This document shows, in pieces, positions 36,101 to 49,140 of a DNA stretch of 64,000 bases (position 1 is its first letter; each line of letters opens with the position of its first letter). The notes below the pieces were generated by a model, which saw only the letters and a list, made by a program, of their open reading frames with translations, had not been told where the DNA came from and made no database searches. This stretch comes from Cryptomeria japonica (lineage: Eukaryota; Streptophyta; Pinopsida; Cupressales; Cupressaceae): contig NC_081412.1 in assembly GCF_030272615.1 (NCBI RefSeq), positions 144,002,247-144,066,246 on the forward strand, given 5' to 3'. The position numbers and the translations under genes are program-made.

Positions 36101-37763
36101 CCTTGGGCATAGATTTGAGTTGCACAGTGATCACCGCAGTTTGCAGTATATCTTCACGCAGCCAAATTTGAATGCTAGATACAGGCGTTGGATAGAGTTC
36201 TTATGTGAGTATGACTTTGAGGTGAGATTTATTCAAGGTAAGGAGAATGTGCTAGTAGATGCTTTGAGTCATAGGAGGCATCAAATTTCAGCAATGTCTC
36301 TTAGTGTGGATTTGAGGAGCCGTATTATTAGTGCCCTTCCTTCAGATGTATGGTATTAGGAGATTATTGCAGAGGTTGCCGCAAGTAAAGCTCTTGAGGG
36401 CAGATATGCAGGCTACTCAATGGAATCAGATGGACTCCTTAGGCATTTGGGACGTATTTATGTTCCACCATCAGACGGTCTTCAAGATTTGATCATGTTG
36501 GAGGCACATCGTGCACCTTACTTGGCACATCCAGGTGTCAAGAAGACGCACGCAGATTTGAGACAGATATATCATTGGTCTAGCATGAGGAGAGATATTG
36601 CAGATTTTGTGGCATGTTGCCTAGAGTGTTAGCGAGTGAATGCAGAGCATCAGCATCCTGCAGGATTATTATAGTCACATTTGGTTCCAAGATGGAAATG
36701 GGATATTATATCTATGAATTTTATTGTTGGATTGCCCATGTCTTCATGTCATCATGATGCTATTATGGTCATGGTAGACAGATTGACTAAAGTAGCACAA
36801 TTTTCTCTGATGAGGTCTTTGTATACAGCAACGACAGTAGCTCGGGTTTTCTTGGGAGGAGTTGTGAGGTTGCATGGTATTCCTTGGTGGATCATATCAT
36901 ATCATGATCTAGTTTTCACATCAGCATTTTGGACAGCTCTTCAGCATGATTTGGGTACGCAGTTGAACTTTAGTTCAGCTTATCACCCTGAGACAGATGG
37001 ACAGACAGAGAGGGTGAACCAAGTTTTGGAGGATATGTTGAGGATGTATGTGATGGATCAACAGTCTCGTTGGGAGGATTATCTCTATTTGGTTGAGTTT
37101 GCGTACAGTAATGGTTACCATAGCTCTATTGGTATGTCTCCTTATCAAGCGTTATATGGTAGACCATGTCGCACGGCCTTGAGTTGGGACCGTTTAGAGG
37201 ATAGAGTATGTATTGGATTAGAAATGTTGCAGGATATGGAGGATCAGGTGGCTCGCATTAGAGAGCATTTGTTGGCCGCTCAGAATAGACAGAAGAAATA
37301 TGCGGATGCTCATCGAGTGGACAGGCAACTTTCTATTGGTGACAGGGTATTTTTGAGAGTTCGCCCATGAAAGAGTCTGATCTGTTATGGAAAAGGCTCT
37401 AATTTGGCGCCTTGGTTTGTTGGACCTTTCGAGATTTTGGAGCGGATTGGTCCTATGGCTTATCACCTTGCCTTGCCGCCTAGCTTGTCCCGCATCCATG
37501 ATGTTTTTCATGTTTTAGTTTTGAGGTTATATAATCCTGATATTTCACATGTGTTGGATTGGAATGCTTTATAGGTCGAGGACGAACAGCTTTCTATGGA
37601 GCCTATCCGCATTCTTCAATACAAAGAGATGTCCCTCAGAGGTCGGACCGTAGAGCAGGTAAGGGTCTAGTGGGATCTGATTGATGATTCTTCAGCTACA
37701 TGGGAGGATGCAGTGCAGATGAGAGAGCTATATCCCTATTTGTTCTCAGGCTTCCAAGAGTAA
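33131..37763 (+). pseudogene. chromovirus gag-pol polyprotein with chromodomain (broken)
   Basis: It starts MPVRGRDCRC and ends at the TAA at 37761. Retrotrans_gag is at about 33470-33850. The zinc knuckle near 34262 is ruined (CFACGQPGD, with later H and C lost). The protease has DFGAS for DSGAS (34484). RT spans 35063-35790 with FLDD at 35494-35505. RNase H is at about 35870-36270. Integrase runs from 36500: its HH-CC zinc end is present, but catalytic positions are changed (SMNFIVG for SMDF, SYHD for SDRD). A chromodomain-like tail lies at 37570-37760. One frame change occurs near 35780. Stops at 33233, 33239, 33611, 34838, 35036, 35276, 36357, 36630, 36672, 37573 and 37668 are TAG where relatives have Gln or an equivalent. 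Confidence 0.9.
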
Positions 37764-37771
37764 GCCTAGGC

Positions 37772-37785
37772 AAAGGGGGGGAGGA
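37772..37785 (+). other. chromovirus polypurine tract
   Basis: AAAGGGGGGGAGGA directly precedes the 3' LTR start TGTAGTG. It is the expected primer for plus-strand DNA synthesis. Confidence 0.85.
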
Positions 37786-40700
37786 TGTAGTGTCCACCCT
37801 TGATTTGACTTATTTTGACTAGATTTGACTTTTATATTATGCTTGATAGACTTACCTAGACTATATTTTGATGATTTGGATGATGTTAGCCAAAATTGGA
37901 CATATGCTATTTTGATTTATCTATATGGACGTTGGTGCTATCATGATTGATCGTGTGATTTGATGTTATATGTACTCGATGGATTTTATATGCTCCCTAT
38001 GTGATGGATTGTTTATAAATTAGATTTATCATGGTTTTGATGATGATTATGACTACCCTAACCCTACTTTATGTTTACATATGATGAGATTTTTATGAGA
38101 TGTGTTTGACTATTGTTTGATTGTCTTCATGATAGAGATGATTCCACATCACTCATTGCGAGCGGGATGTGTCATCGCGAATCTCTATCACTTGCTTGTT
38201 CTATATATGTATATGTATATGTTGTATTATTGTTTTGTGGTTGCAGGATTTTGCAGGTACCAGATATCGACTCCACCTAGCTTCACATGTTTGAGTGTGT
38301 CTTTAGTTCCAATGGCTTATGTGTTTCGGAGATGGCATGAGTTTCCCTTCACATACTCTAGGTTTAAGTTGTCAATAGGTGCAATTGGTCATGCCAATTG
38401 TTAGCTTGGCTCTTTCAGTTTTGGAGTATGTTAGTATTGATTGACTCTTTTGGTATGAGGATTATTTATGTTGTGGTTGATTTTATTGTCACGTGGTTAT
38501 TTATGTGGTGTTGGATTATTTGTCTATTTTTTGAGAGATTTGATAATTAGTATTATTTATTTTTAATTATTTGATTTAAGCTATTTGAGCTTTTGATTAT
38601 TTGATTTATGATTTTTAGAATTATAGTATTTAATTAATTAATAATTTTCTAAAGATTATTTAATTGATTATTGATTATTGATTATAATCTAAATATTAAT
38701 TAATATTTAATATTGGAAGTAATAAATTATTTAATGGTTAAATTATTTAATTATTTGATATTTATATTTATTTGATAATTAACATTTATTGATTATATGA
38801 TTATTTTAATATTTTATAAGCTTTGTTGTTGCTTATTATTCTTTTCATTCCTGTGAGGGTTTTTAGTTGGGTTGGTTATTCTCTGGGAATTCCTCCAGCA
38901 TTTTCTTCCTTGGTTTTAGGGGATTTCTGCATTCTTGGTTTTTGGCTAGAGTTTTGGTTAGATTTCGGGTTTGGCTTGTGGGAACTCTTCTTCAACTACA
39001 AACCATCACACAGGTTGTAGGTTGGAGGCCTCTCCATTAGTTTCTTGTTTTTCTTTCAAAGTTTTGAAAACTTTTACGCTTCGTGTTTGATTTGGATTTT
39101 AAAAAAAAGATTGGTTTATGCATTCTCTTTAGTCTTCCTAGATTTGGAATGTGTATCCATGGGATTTTAGATTCTTTGCTTGGTTTATAGTTCTATAAAT
39201 AATGCTTTTTGTGCATTGACGTGAATGTTCGACATGAGGAATATCTTGCAGATTTTGTATATGTCTTGTATGAATTATTTTAATAGATTTCTATTTCACT
39301 CATCCTCTTGTGTAGGGATGTTATTTGTTATGTGGAATGTCTTTTTAAATGTATTTGAGTTATATACTATGTTTTCTATGTTTTAGATTCAAGGATGTTG
39401 AGTATTGCCTCAGTTTTGATAGTTCTGGAGATGTTCTTCCTCCAAACAAATCTGCATTATGTTTTCAATTGTAGTTCCTTGGGTTAATCTTATTATTTTA
39501 TTTTGTTCACATATTCTTATATCTCATTTCGTGCCGATTCCAATGAGTATAAATACACCATATTTGGCTGATTATATTTGGAACAGTTTTGATTCCACAC
39601 TTAAGCAATTTTCTGCTAAATTTTACACTTTTTTTCTATGCGCTAAAGGAATGACTACATGAGCTAAGGTAATCACCCCATGCACTAAGAGATCACCCAG
39701 ATGCGCTAAGCTGTCAGTCATTTGCACCATTAATTGTATTTTTAGGGTTTTTCTCCTAGTTTGAAGCTTGTTTGATGTAAGTTGGATTTGGGGCCGTACC
39801 AGAGGATTTTTGAGGGTGTTTATGATGTTGTCTAATGTTGATTTATGATTGGTAATGTCTTCATATGATTTACTTTTGATTTTTGTATGAATTTTACTCC
39901 ATTTGAGTTGTTTGTGCTTCCTCTCTTATTGATGCGCCAAGAGAGAGATTGAGATTCTTGTGATTATGCGCCAACAAGTGGATAGGCCTTGCTGAGATTA
40001 TTTGATGATTCATTTAAGATTTGATGGCATTTCTTATGGCCTTGATATGTTTATTTGGCCAAGAGGCTCATTTATTTTTGGTTCTCATGATGTTAACTTT
40101 CACATGTTTCATGATTATGAGATGAGATTGTTGTTTGCATATGGATTATTTATGATTTCAGATTTATGTATGTTCTCAGATCTAATTATGATTCTAGAGC
40201 CTCTTGTGTTGTCATGTTTGAGACCATGTTAGGGGGGGAGTGGGCTTCCTTGTGATGACCGGGGTCACGAGAGATAGGTTTGCATGAGGTTCCTTGTAAG
40301 GATGCATGAAGTCTAGACCACCAGGGCACATTGGAGTTTTTCGTGATTTGTAAATAAGTGATAACCTAATAATTGATGGGTTGGGTAGTTAGATTAATTA
40401 ATAAGATGATAAATTGATTTGTGCCTCATGACTTAGACCTAGGGAGGATGTTTTAGGATAAGCATGAGAAGGTCGTGAAGACGGTAAGCTAATCTCCCTT
40501 AGTCTCTCATAGGTTGAGATGGTTCCACATGTCCATCAGGCTAGTGCCTTGTGATATTATGTTATTGTGTTATGAGGATGGCATGTAATGACACTCCACT
40601 CCTACATGTATTTCCCATTTATGATTTAGGATTATGCTTATTGGATGCATTTATATTTTTATGAGTTTTATTCCTCTAGGAGTTCATTCTTGTTGTATTG

Positions 40701-41612
40701 TGTAAGTTCTTGCTTGAGAGTCCTTGTGTGGTTAGTCTCCTTGGTTATAGGTGCCAGCTTAGGTTTAGAGTATGTGTTGGGACCTTGTGTCACCTCCTAG
40801 CACGGGGGGTGGTTCCTTTGGTTCCACATGGTCGGGAGGTTGGTTCTTGTTAGCCATTGGGATGTTCTTTGGGATTCTTCTCGCATGGATGTGGATTATT
40901 CTTCATGATGTACTATGGATGTACCTTGTAGCATATTTATGTAATGGATAATATAAAATGTATGTAATGTAATAATTTTGTATATTATAGATGGAATCTT
41001 GTAGTAGGAAGAGCTATGCTCCTGATGTATTTAATGTACTTATATTTGTAGATGAATTGTATTTGGAATAGAATGGAATTGCATTACAGATTAGTTGTAT
41101 TATCTTATGGAATGATTAGAGGCTAGTTAGAATATTAAATAATCTCGAGAGATGAATGCTCATGGAGTAATAAATGAATATGTTATAGGATGTTGAATGG
41201 ACTTAGTAAACATGAATGTTTCATATAGATGCATTGGTAGAAAGGAAATTATGCATATCATGGGAAGTAAGTAATGTTGTAGGTTGCATATCTCATGAGT
41301 AGATAATTAGATTATGATGCAATAATGAAGGCAAAATATACCTATCATGTGCATAGTATGCTATTGTGGAAATGAATTTAAGTAATGATGCTAAGTACCC
41401 TAGGGAAAGATTAATGATGTTGTGTTATTTCCACTTGCATTAATTTGTGAAATGATTAATGATATATGTTCATATCGATTAATTGATGAACGTATGTAAA
41501 TAGATGGAGATGATGTGTTGCATTAGTTGTTATTAGATGATAAGTTAAAAATATATATCTCTATTTGTATAGTATTGTTTAGTTTCTCTAGGGTATTTTT
41601 GAGGGCATTACA
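37786..41612 (+). repeat. chromovirus 3' LTR, uninterrupted
   Basis: It is 3,827 bases long with the same ends as the 5' LTR. Around 40611 it shows the Copia3 empty site (CATGTATTTCCCATTTATG), against AAGTGTTTC and GTTTCCCCTTTATG at the filled site. The flank GATCT follows at 41613. It is very AT-rich, and its short open frames are unsupported as genes. Confidence 0.9.
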
Positions 41613-41617
41613 GATCT

Positions 41618-42249
41618 TACATCATATATATAACAACTTGGGACCTAAACAATTAGGTCCGCCACCTAAAAGATAATATAATAAATTCATAACATAAACC
41701 CACAATCTAATTATCAACTAAGTCGTCATAAGACCAAAACAACATAATCCAATCAATGAATCCATTCGGTAATGCATCGGGATCACCCATCAACATGTTA
41801 CATAAGTTGGTCCATAACCTAGCAGAATAAGACAAGATTAGGTTCGGTCCAAAATGCAACACCACCAATCAATGAGAACATGAACAAGATAACCAACAGC
41901 ATCCTGAAATCCATGTAGAAGCCGCACCAACACCACTTATAACATACATCAAAAGATCTTCAAAAAATCTCTGCCAGTAAAATCCTTACTGGTGACCAAA
42001 AGGCTTACTAGAACAAATTATAGTATCTGAGTCATCAAATCCCAAACCAACTGATCGTGATATGCATCTGAATAACATGAATGATAGATCCAAATCAATT
42101 CCATAAACCAAAGCATACCCGAGCATACCGAATCAATATCATAATCCAACCACTCTACTGGAAACCGGTAAACAACCAAAACTGTCGGTGTTGCTATCAA
42201 TTACAAAAAATCAATGCAACACATAATCAATTCCTCCAAATTGTCAACA
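41618..42249 (-). repeat. Copia4 3' LTR, second part
   Basis: It continues the LTR after the chromovirus and matches 47306-47940. It ends TGTCAACA at 42249, followed by the polypurine complement TGTCCCCCTTTGGC. Confidence 0.8.
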
Positions 42250-42599
42250 ATGTCCCCCTTTGGCATTGATGACAACACTAGATGTGAAAAACATCCAAGT
42301 GCCAAGAAATGCCAAACAAGTCTCTCCCTATGGAAGACAACCAACAATCTCCCAAAAAATGATATAACAATAAAGCTCTGAACCAAACTCCCCTAATGAA
42401 TATATCCCTTATATTTTTCACAAGAATAACTCCCCCTTTGACATCAATGCCAAATGTCTGACATAAATATCAGAGAAAAATCATAAATCCTCTAATTCTT
42501 ACAACTGACTACTCTCCCTGAGTAGTAGCACCACCACATCAATCTGGAATGAGTAATAGCTCTAATAATGCATACCAAACTGATGCCAATCAGCATCAC
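42250..42599 (-). other. Copia4 3' non-coding region with polypurine array
   Basis: CCCCCTTT boxes lie at 42254 and 42433, with a weaker CTCTCCCTGAG at 42512. As in Copia2 and Copia3, several tract copies precede the 3' LTR. No coding sequence is present. Confidence 0.6.
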
Positions 42600-45500
42600 T
42601 CAGGTCTCTACTAGAGGGGTAGAAACCCCCAATCAATCTCTGAAGTACTCAAATGATTCTTTAGGCAAAGGTTTAGATAAAATGTTTTCAATGTACTCTT
42701 TAGTGTTCACATAAACCAGTCTGACTTTGTTTGCTTCCACCTTCTTCTTCATAAAGTTATACTTGATAGATATGTGCTTTGTCTTAGAATGAAATACCGG
42801 ATTCTTTGATATATCAATAGTAGCATAGTTAGCATAGTGAATAACTACCATTTCATTACAATCAACCTTTATATCCTTCAACATTTGCTTCATCCATATA
42901 ACTTGTGTATAGTTAGTAGCAGCAACAACATACTCAACTTCAATAGTAGATAAAGAGGTACATGACTACTTTTTGCTAATCCATGAAACAAGTTTCTTTC
43001 CAAGAAAGAAAGCTCCACTGGATGTGCTCTTTCGTTCATCAACATCTCTAGCCCAATTTGCATCTGTATATGCACATAATCTAAAGTCATCATTTTTAGG
43101 ATACTACAAACCATATTCAGTTGTTCCCTGCAAATACCTGAAAATCCTTTTCACCACACTCTCATGATTTTCTCTAGGATCACTCTGATATCTTGATATA
43201 ATACAAACTACATTCATTATATCTGGTCTAGTCTAAGTCAGATATAAAAAACCTCCAATCATAGACTTGTACCTTGTAGGATTTACCGGTGCAGATGCAT
43301 CTTTCTTTGTAAATTTCTCACTTGTAACCATCGAAGTACCAACCGGTTTAGAATTTTCCAACCCAAATTTCTTCAACAAATCTCTAGCATACTTAGTTTG
43401 ATACATGAAAATACCTTAATCAATTTGAGTAATCTACAAACCTTTAGTAAAACCAAGATTCAAAAGATATTTATCCAGTCTTGCATACCAAGCTCTAGGG
43501 GCTTGTTTCAATCTATATAAATCTTTCTTTAACTTGCAAACCATGTTTTTGTTATCTGAAAGTGAAAATCCATCAGGTTGCTCAATATAAACTTCCTCTT
43601 TAAGATATCCATTCATAAATGCACACTTAACATCCATCCGATAAACCTTATAGTTCTTATGTGCAACATAAGCAAGAAATAATCTCATAGCTTCAATCCT
43701 AGCTACCGGTGCAAAGATTTCATCATAATAAATTCCTTCCTTCTGAGAATATCCTTTACAAATCAATCTAGCTTTATTCCCCACAACTTGTCCATCTTCA
43801 TTCAATTTATTCCTAAAAACTCATTTAGTTCCGATAACATTCTTATTTTTAGGTCGGGGAACTATAGTCCATGTGTTATTCTTTTCTATCTGATCTAATT
43901 CTTCTTCTATGGGTTTCATCAAACATTCATCTTTACAAGCTTCAATTACTAATGTCAGTTCAACTTGAGAGATTAAACATACCTCATCAGCTACTAACCT
44001 TATTCTTGTCATAACTCCTTTGTTCTTGTCTCCAATGATCAGATCTTCTGAATGATTCAATTTTACATACTTAGGAGTCTTTTGATTTTTTGTTCCTCTG
44101 CCTGATCTTTAGTTACTGTTGAATTTTATGATATTTTCAAAGTAACTAGTTCAACATTTTGTTCTGGTGTAGGTGCTACCGGTTCAGTTATGATCATTTC
44201 CATTGTGGGTTCTCTCTCATAAGTTCTGATTTGACTTCTATTCTGCTCACCCACCTTCACATTTGTGCTCTCCGCAATTCTCTGCAATCTTTTGTTGTAA
44301 CATCTATATGCTTTGTGTTCATTTGAATAACCAAGAAATATTCCTTCATCACATCTAGGATCAAACTTTCCAATGGAATCATCTCTTTTGATATAGAATT
44401 TACTACCAAAGATTTTGAAATACTTAACTATCGGTGTATGACCAAACCATAACTCATAAGGTGTCTTACCAATATCTCCTTTGATATGAACTCTGTTGAA
44501 TGTGTATACTGTCATGCTTATAGCTTCTCTCTAGTAGACATGAGGTAGATTATCTTCCATCATCATAGTTCTAGTTGCATCCAAGATAGTTTTGTTCTTC
44601 CTTTCCACAACTCCATTTTGTTGAGGTGTCCCGGGTGCAGACAACTGTCTCCTTATCCCATTCTTCTCACAATAGTTGTTAAATTCACCATATGTGAATT
44701 CTCCACCCTGATATGACCTTAAACATTTAATCTTCAATCCTATCTCTATCTCAACTTTAGCTTTAAAGATTCTAATCTTTTCAAATTCTTCAGACTTCTC
44801 CCTTATAAAAGTAATCCACATCATTCTTGAATAGTCATCAATGATTAGCATGAAATATCTATCACCCTAAAAACATTTGATTCTAGCAGGACCACATAAA
44901 TTAGTATGAATAAGATCAAGAACATCATTAGATTTTTCTTGTATACTCTTAAAAGAACTTCTTATTTTCTTTCCCATTTGACATTCGTTACATACCAAAA
45001 TATAGGGCTTTACAATCTTAGGTATATCTCTAATTGCCTTAGTAGAACTGATCTTCACAATGCAATCAAAATTCACATGACACAACCTCTTATGCCATAG
45101 CCAACTCTCATCAATTTGTGCAATCAAACATGTCTTCTCACCAGAGTTCAAATGAAAGATGTTAACTTTAGTTTGTGTACCAGTTGCAATCTCCAATCCA
45201 AATCTATTGATAATCTTGCATTTTCAATCCTTGAATTGTAACTGAAATGCCTTATCCACCAACTGTCCTACACTCAAAATATTATGCCTTAAACCTTCAA
45301 CATAATAAACATTATCAGTGTTATTCTTACCATCCAATGATATTGTTCCTCTTCCCTTGACCATGCATGCTTTGTCATCTCCAAATCTAACCAGACCACC
45401 ATCAAATTCTTGAAAAGATAAGAACTTTCTTTTATCTCCAGTCATATCTTGTGAACATCCACTATCAATTACCCATTCATCCTCATCTTCAATTTTAGCA

Positions 45501-46636
45501 GCAAGGGCCATATCTTCAGGTACTATATCATCTTCCTTGATAGCCAAAAATACCCATTCCTTTCCATTGTTGGATCCACTAGCAGAATCTTGTGTTAGTT
45601 CATCATCAAAATTAGTCACACCTTCCTCATCAGCAAATTAGCATGATTTGTGTTTGTTCCTCTTGTACTTATGCTTGTTCTAATAATCATGGTTAGGCCT
45701 AAAAGATCTTCTAGCTCTTTCTTCAAATCTTGAATTCCTTTCAGGACATCTAGATGCAAAATGACCTATCTTATTACATGCAAAGCATTTAAAAGATGAT
45801 TTTCCTTCATACTTACTTCCTATTGGTCCTTTAGGTACTCTTCTAGCAAATAAGGCTTCAAGTTCCTCAAACTCTTCATCTTCTTTCTTCATATCCTCTA
45901 GTTCCTTCATATATAAATCTTTCCAATCATTCTTGTCGGTAGATGATGTAGATGCATGAAAAGCAGGTTCAGATTTTACAGCTCCAAAAGATACAAATTC
46001 CTCAAGTTCAAAAGCATATTACTTCTCGACCAAGGTATCCTTATTAACCTAGGTGTTTGTCATAGTTATCAACTCATTAATTGCAATAGCCTTCATCTTA
46101 TAAGTTTGTGGCAAATCTCTCAATACTTTAGAAACTATTTCATCTTCACTCAAAGATCTACCACAACATTGAATTCCCATAACAATCTCATTAACTCTCT
46201 CCATAAAAGCAGTAATCCTTTTATCTTCTTCCATCTTCAGGTTCTCATACTTCACCCGATAACCATCAAGTTTAGAAATTTTAAAAGTAGGGTCACATTC
46301 ATTCAGAGTCTCCAGTTTGTCCCATATGGCCTTTGTAGTTGATTTTTCAGTTAGTCCCATTATTGGCTGATCAAAAAGTGCACACAAAAGGGCTTCTCTA
46401 GCTCTACAATCATTCTCAAGCTCCTTATCTAGGCCTGCCGGAGGAGGATTTCCAAATACCAGATTAAAAGGTGTAACTCCTTTCTCAGTGATCTCCCAAA
46501 TTTCCTTTCCAAGACATCTCAAATGAGTCTCCATCTGAATCTTCCACACCCTGTAATTTATTCCATCAAGCCTAGGAATTTCTCTCCGGAAAACAACTGC
46601 AGATGTATTTCATGAACTTGAACTATTAGATGCCAT
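42600..46636 (-). pseudogene. Copia4 gag-pol polyprotein (broken, RT catalytic core deleted)
   Basis: It starts at the ATG at 46636 (MASNSSSS). Gag runs to about 45690, with the zinc knuckle CFACNKIGHFASRC. The protease near 45465 keeps WVIDSGCSQDMTG. In integrase (45130-44300) the second catalytic Asp is Tyr (RSYQGGEF), while E of VVERKN remains. RT starts near 43890. After LLNLGFTKG (43437) it jumps straight to the ITQID segment, so about 60 codons with the YVDD motif are gone. RNase H follows to about 42615. One frame holds from 46636 to about 44126, then one shift. There are several stops. RNase H metal residues are altered in part (HYANYA for CDN). Confidence 0.85.
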
Positions 46637-46678
46637 AGGATCTTCCTCAAGTGGTTAAGCTTCTGCAGAGAGGACCAA

Positions 46679-46690
46679 GCTCTGATACCA
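46679..46690 (-). other. Copia4 primer binding site
   Basis: The minus strand reads TGGTATCAGAGC, two bases from the 5' LTR. It is the standard initiator-Met tRNA site. Confidence 0.9.
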
Positions 46691-46692
46691 AT

Positions 46693-47942
46693 TATTATAA
46701 AACTCAAATAACCAGAGGACAACTGAGAGGGGGGGGTGAATTAGTTGCCAATGTATTATAGAAATTTAAGCATTCAAATCCTTATTACCAGAACACATAA
46801 ACTCAATACCGAAATGAATAAACCAAATACCAGAATAACTGATATATAAATTAAGCATAAACATAAATCACAGAACAATTACCATCCACCCATAGCACAT
46901 GACACCAAGATTTGTACGTGAAAAACCCGGTAAAGGGAAAAACCATGGTGGGAAGCCTACCCATGGTCAGATAATACTTCTGCAGTAAGTATGTGATTAC
47001 AAAATGAGGGGCCTACACATGTAGGAAGGCCAAAATCTTAGAGAGCACTTTTAATCACAAAAAAAGCCTCATTGACTACAAAATAAATCTAGACTACAAT
47101 TCGGAAAGAAGAGTGAATTACAAACATAACATCTCCTATGCCTGAGTACAATTTTGGTTAAGCTCAATACCAGAGGTCTTAAACCTCTCTTACCAGTCCA
47201 ATTCAATCACCTATGATTGACCAAAAATCTTGCATATGATTACAACATTATTCGTACATAGATAATTGCATAACCATCCCATGACCATGATCTACAAATA
47301 GATCTTGCATCATATATATAGCAACTCGGGACCTAAACAATTAGGTTGACCACCTAAAAGATAATACAATAAATTCATAACATAAACCTGCAATCCAATG
47401 GTCAACCAAGTCTACCTAAGACTGAAACAACATAATCCAATCAATGAATCCGTCTGGTAATGCATCGGGATCACCCATCAACATGTTACATAAGTCGGTC
47501 CATAACCTAGCAGAATAAGACAGCATTAGGTCTGGTCTGAAATGCAACACCACCGATCATTAGGAATACAAACAAGATAACCAACAACATCCTGAAAGCT
47601 ATCTAGAAGCCACACCAACACCACTTATCATGTGCATCAAAATATCTTCAACAAAGCTCTATCGGTAAAACCCTTACCGGTGACCAAAAGGCTTACTAGA
47701 GCAAATGATACTATCTAAATCATCAAATCCCAAACCAACTAATCATGATATGCATCTGAATAGCATGAATTACATATCCAAATCAATTCCATAAACCAAA
47801 CCATACCAGAGCATACTGGATCAATATCATAATTCAACCACTCTACCGGAACCAACTGGAAACCGATAAACAACCAAAACAACTAATGTTGCCATCAATG
47901 ACAAAACTTCAATGCAACACATAATCAATTCCTCTAAAACAC
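46693..47942 (-). repeat. Copia4 5' LTR
   Basis: It is about 1.25 kb and uninterrupted. It contains the empty chromovirus site (AATAGATCTTGCATC, near 47300). The U5 hairpin at 46718-46749 has lost two stem pairs. The last bases differ from the partner (CTAAAACACA against CCAAATTGTCAACA), so the end is approximate. Confidence 0.75.
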
Positions 47943-47982
47943 AACTCAGTACTTGTTTCTGCACATAGTGTAAAGGGGGAAT
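47943..47982 (-). other. leader remnant of gypsy unit B beside its LTR
   Basis: CTCAGTACTTGTTTCTGCACATAG aligns in parts with the leader ends at 7105-7135 and 20805-20825, ending in a purine-rich AAAGGGGGAAT before the LTR. It is the continuation of 21482-21952 across Copia4. Confidence 0.45.
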
Positions 47983-48688
47983 TGTTTGGAAAAGGGGTTC
48001 ACCTAAGTCAAACCCAGTTTAGGAATTAACTTTGAATGAAATAATGTAAATACCAAAATAAATATTGGAAAGATATACATCAGATCTGCAATTGTTGATA
48101 ATGATGTTTTGTTCTTTGAATGTAATCACATATGTTGTATGAAATGGCATGAACATGATAAAAACCTAATCACACACACATGCTTGCATAGGAATGATGC
48201 AATTTTTCTCCATAATGATTGAATAATGAATATGTAACCTTGAAGATCTTTGAAAATTCTTGATAATAAATTCTGCATAGATGCAAGAGTGCTTTAGGTA
48301 GATAATAGATGGATTCTTACATAAAATTAGCTTGATAAAATGTTTTTATATAAGGGTATCTAGGTAAATTACTAGTTAGGCTGACCTCCAATGCTCATGC
48401 AGAGCCTCGGGGATCAATGCGCATTGGGAAAATACCACTCCTTCCCGATTCAAATTTGAGCCCCATTGAGAGGGACCATGGGCACCATGGTCCTTCTATA
48501 CAAGGGACCAAAATAAGGCTCTAGGGGGAGAGGTAGCCGACTAGGGGACTCACCAATGGGTGCTCATAGCATCAGAACTAGATAATAATCACAAAACAAA
48601 CCTAGACATGTGAGGAGGATATGACATGCTAAAGTAGGGGCAAAAACATGAGGTGCAAATTGGCACGGTGACAATTTACAATGCTACA
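47983..48688 (-). repeat. family C LTR (3' LTR of element C)
   Basis: It runs from TGTTTGGAAAAGGGG to ATGCTACA on the plus strand. The first ~310 bases match 60952-61282 closely. The end blocks resemble family A, but the middle differs. It has leader-like sequence on the left and a 3' internal end on the right, as for the LTR at 7152. Confidence 0.6.
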
Positions 48689-49140
48689 TTTATCCCCCAC
48701 TTTAACGAGAGTATGAGCCTATGCAAATACTCGCAGTAAAATAGATGAAATAGAGGAGCAATTAGGAGAACAATCAGAAGGAGTATAAGACATCACTAAT
48801 TCTGAGGAACCAAGCCCCAAATCTTAGGATCTTAACTCACTCTTGATCACATGCAAGGGAACACAAAACAAGACCCAAACAAAAAGGAAAACAAAGACAA
48901 ACAAAGACTAAAAGGCAAAAGACACATGCAACGCACAAAAGCTAAGAACCACAAACAAGACCTCAAGTCATCTAACCGAAGAGACCTCGATATTAAAATG
49001 TCTTAACAACTAATATCACTCTTGACAATGTCATTTCAAGAACATAAGTGATCACATAAAAAGAGAAAAAACATGCATCATCCATGGACTACAAATACAA
49101 AAACTATGAGCTCATGAGAAGAAAGGGGAGACATGGATAT
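48689..49140 (-). other. element C 3' non-coding end
   Basis: It begins with a polypurine complement and then resembles 7885-7960 (GAGTATGAG, ATACTC blocks). It is AT-rich with no coding frame, and is cut by Copia5 after GATAT. Confidence 0.5.

Larger units (their letters stand above)
22564..41612 (+). mobile_element. chromodomain Ty3/gypsy element (chromovirus) with 3.83 kb LTRs
   Basis: This plus-strand element is about 12.5 kb without Copia3. The LTRs are 22564-32954 (3,830 bases after removing Copia3 and its TSD) and 37786-41612 (3,827 bases). Both run from TGTAGTGTCC to GCATTACA, and the element is flanked by perfect TSDs GATCT (22559-22563 and 41613-41617). The primer site is at 32958-32969 and the polypurine tract AAAGGGGGGGAGGA at 37772-37785. 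The polyprotein has gypsy order and ends in a chromodomain-like tail. Sampled LTR divergence is about 4%. The polyprotein has about 15 stops, so the element is dead. Confidence 0.9.
21953..47942 (-). mobile_element. Copia4: Sirevirus-like Ty1/copia element with a gypsy element nested in its 3' LTR
   Basis: This minus-strand element is about 6.9 kb once insertions are removed. The LTRs are about 1.24 kb: 21953-22563 plus 41618-42249, and 46693 to about 47942. The primer site TGGTATCAGAGC is at 46679-46690. Polypurine boxes occur at 42252, 42430 and 42515. One gag-pol frame lies between. The chromovirus 22564-41612 split the 3' LTR at GATCT, and the intact LTR shows the empty site near 47301. 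Its own target duplication could not be read, because the ends are changed (TGTTAG against TATTAT; the right end is also altered). Confidence 0.8.
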
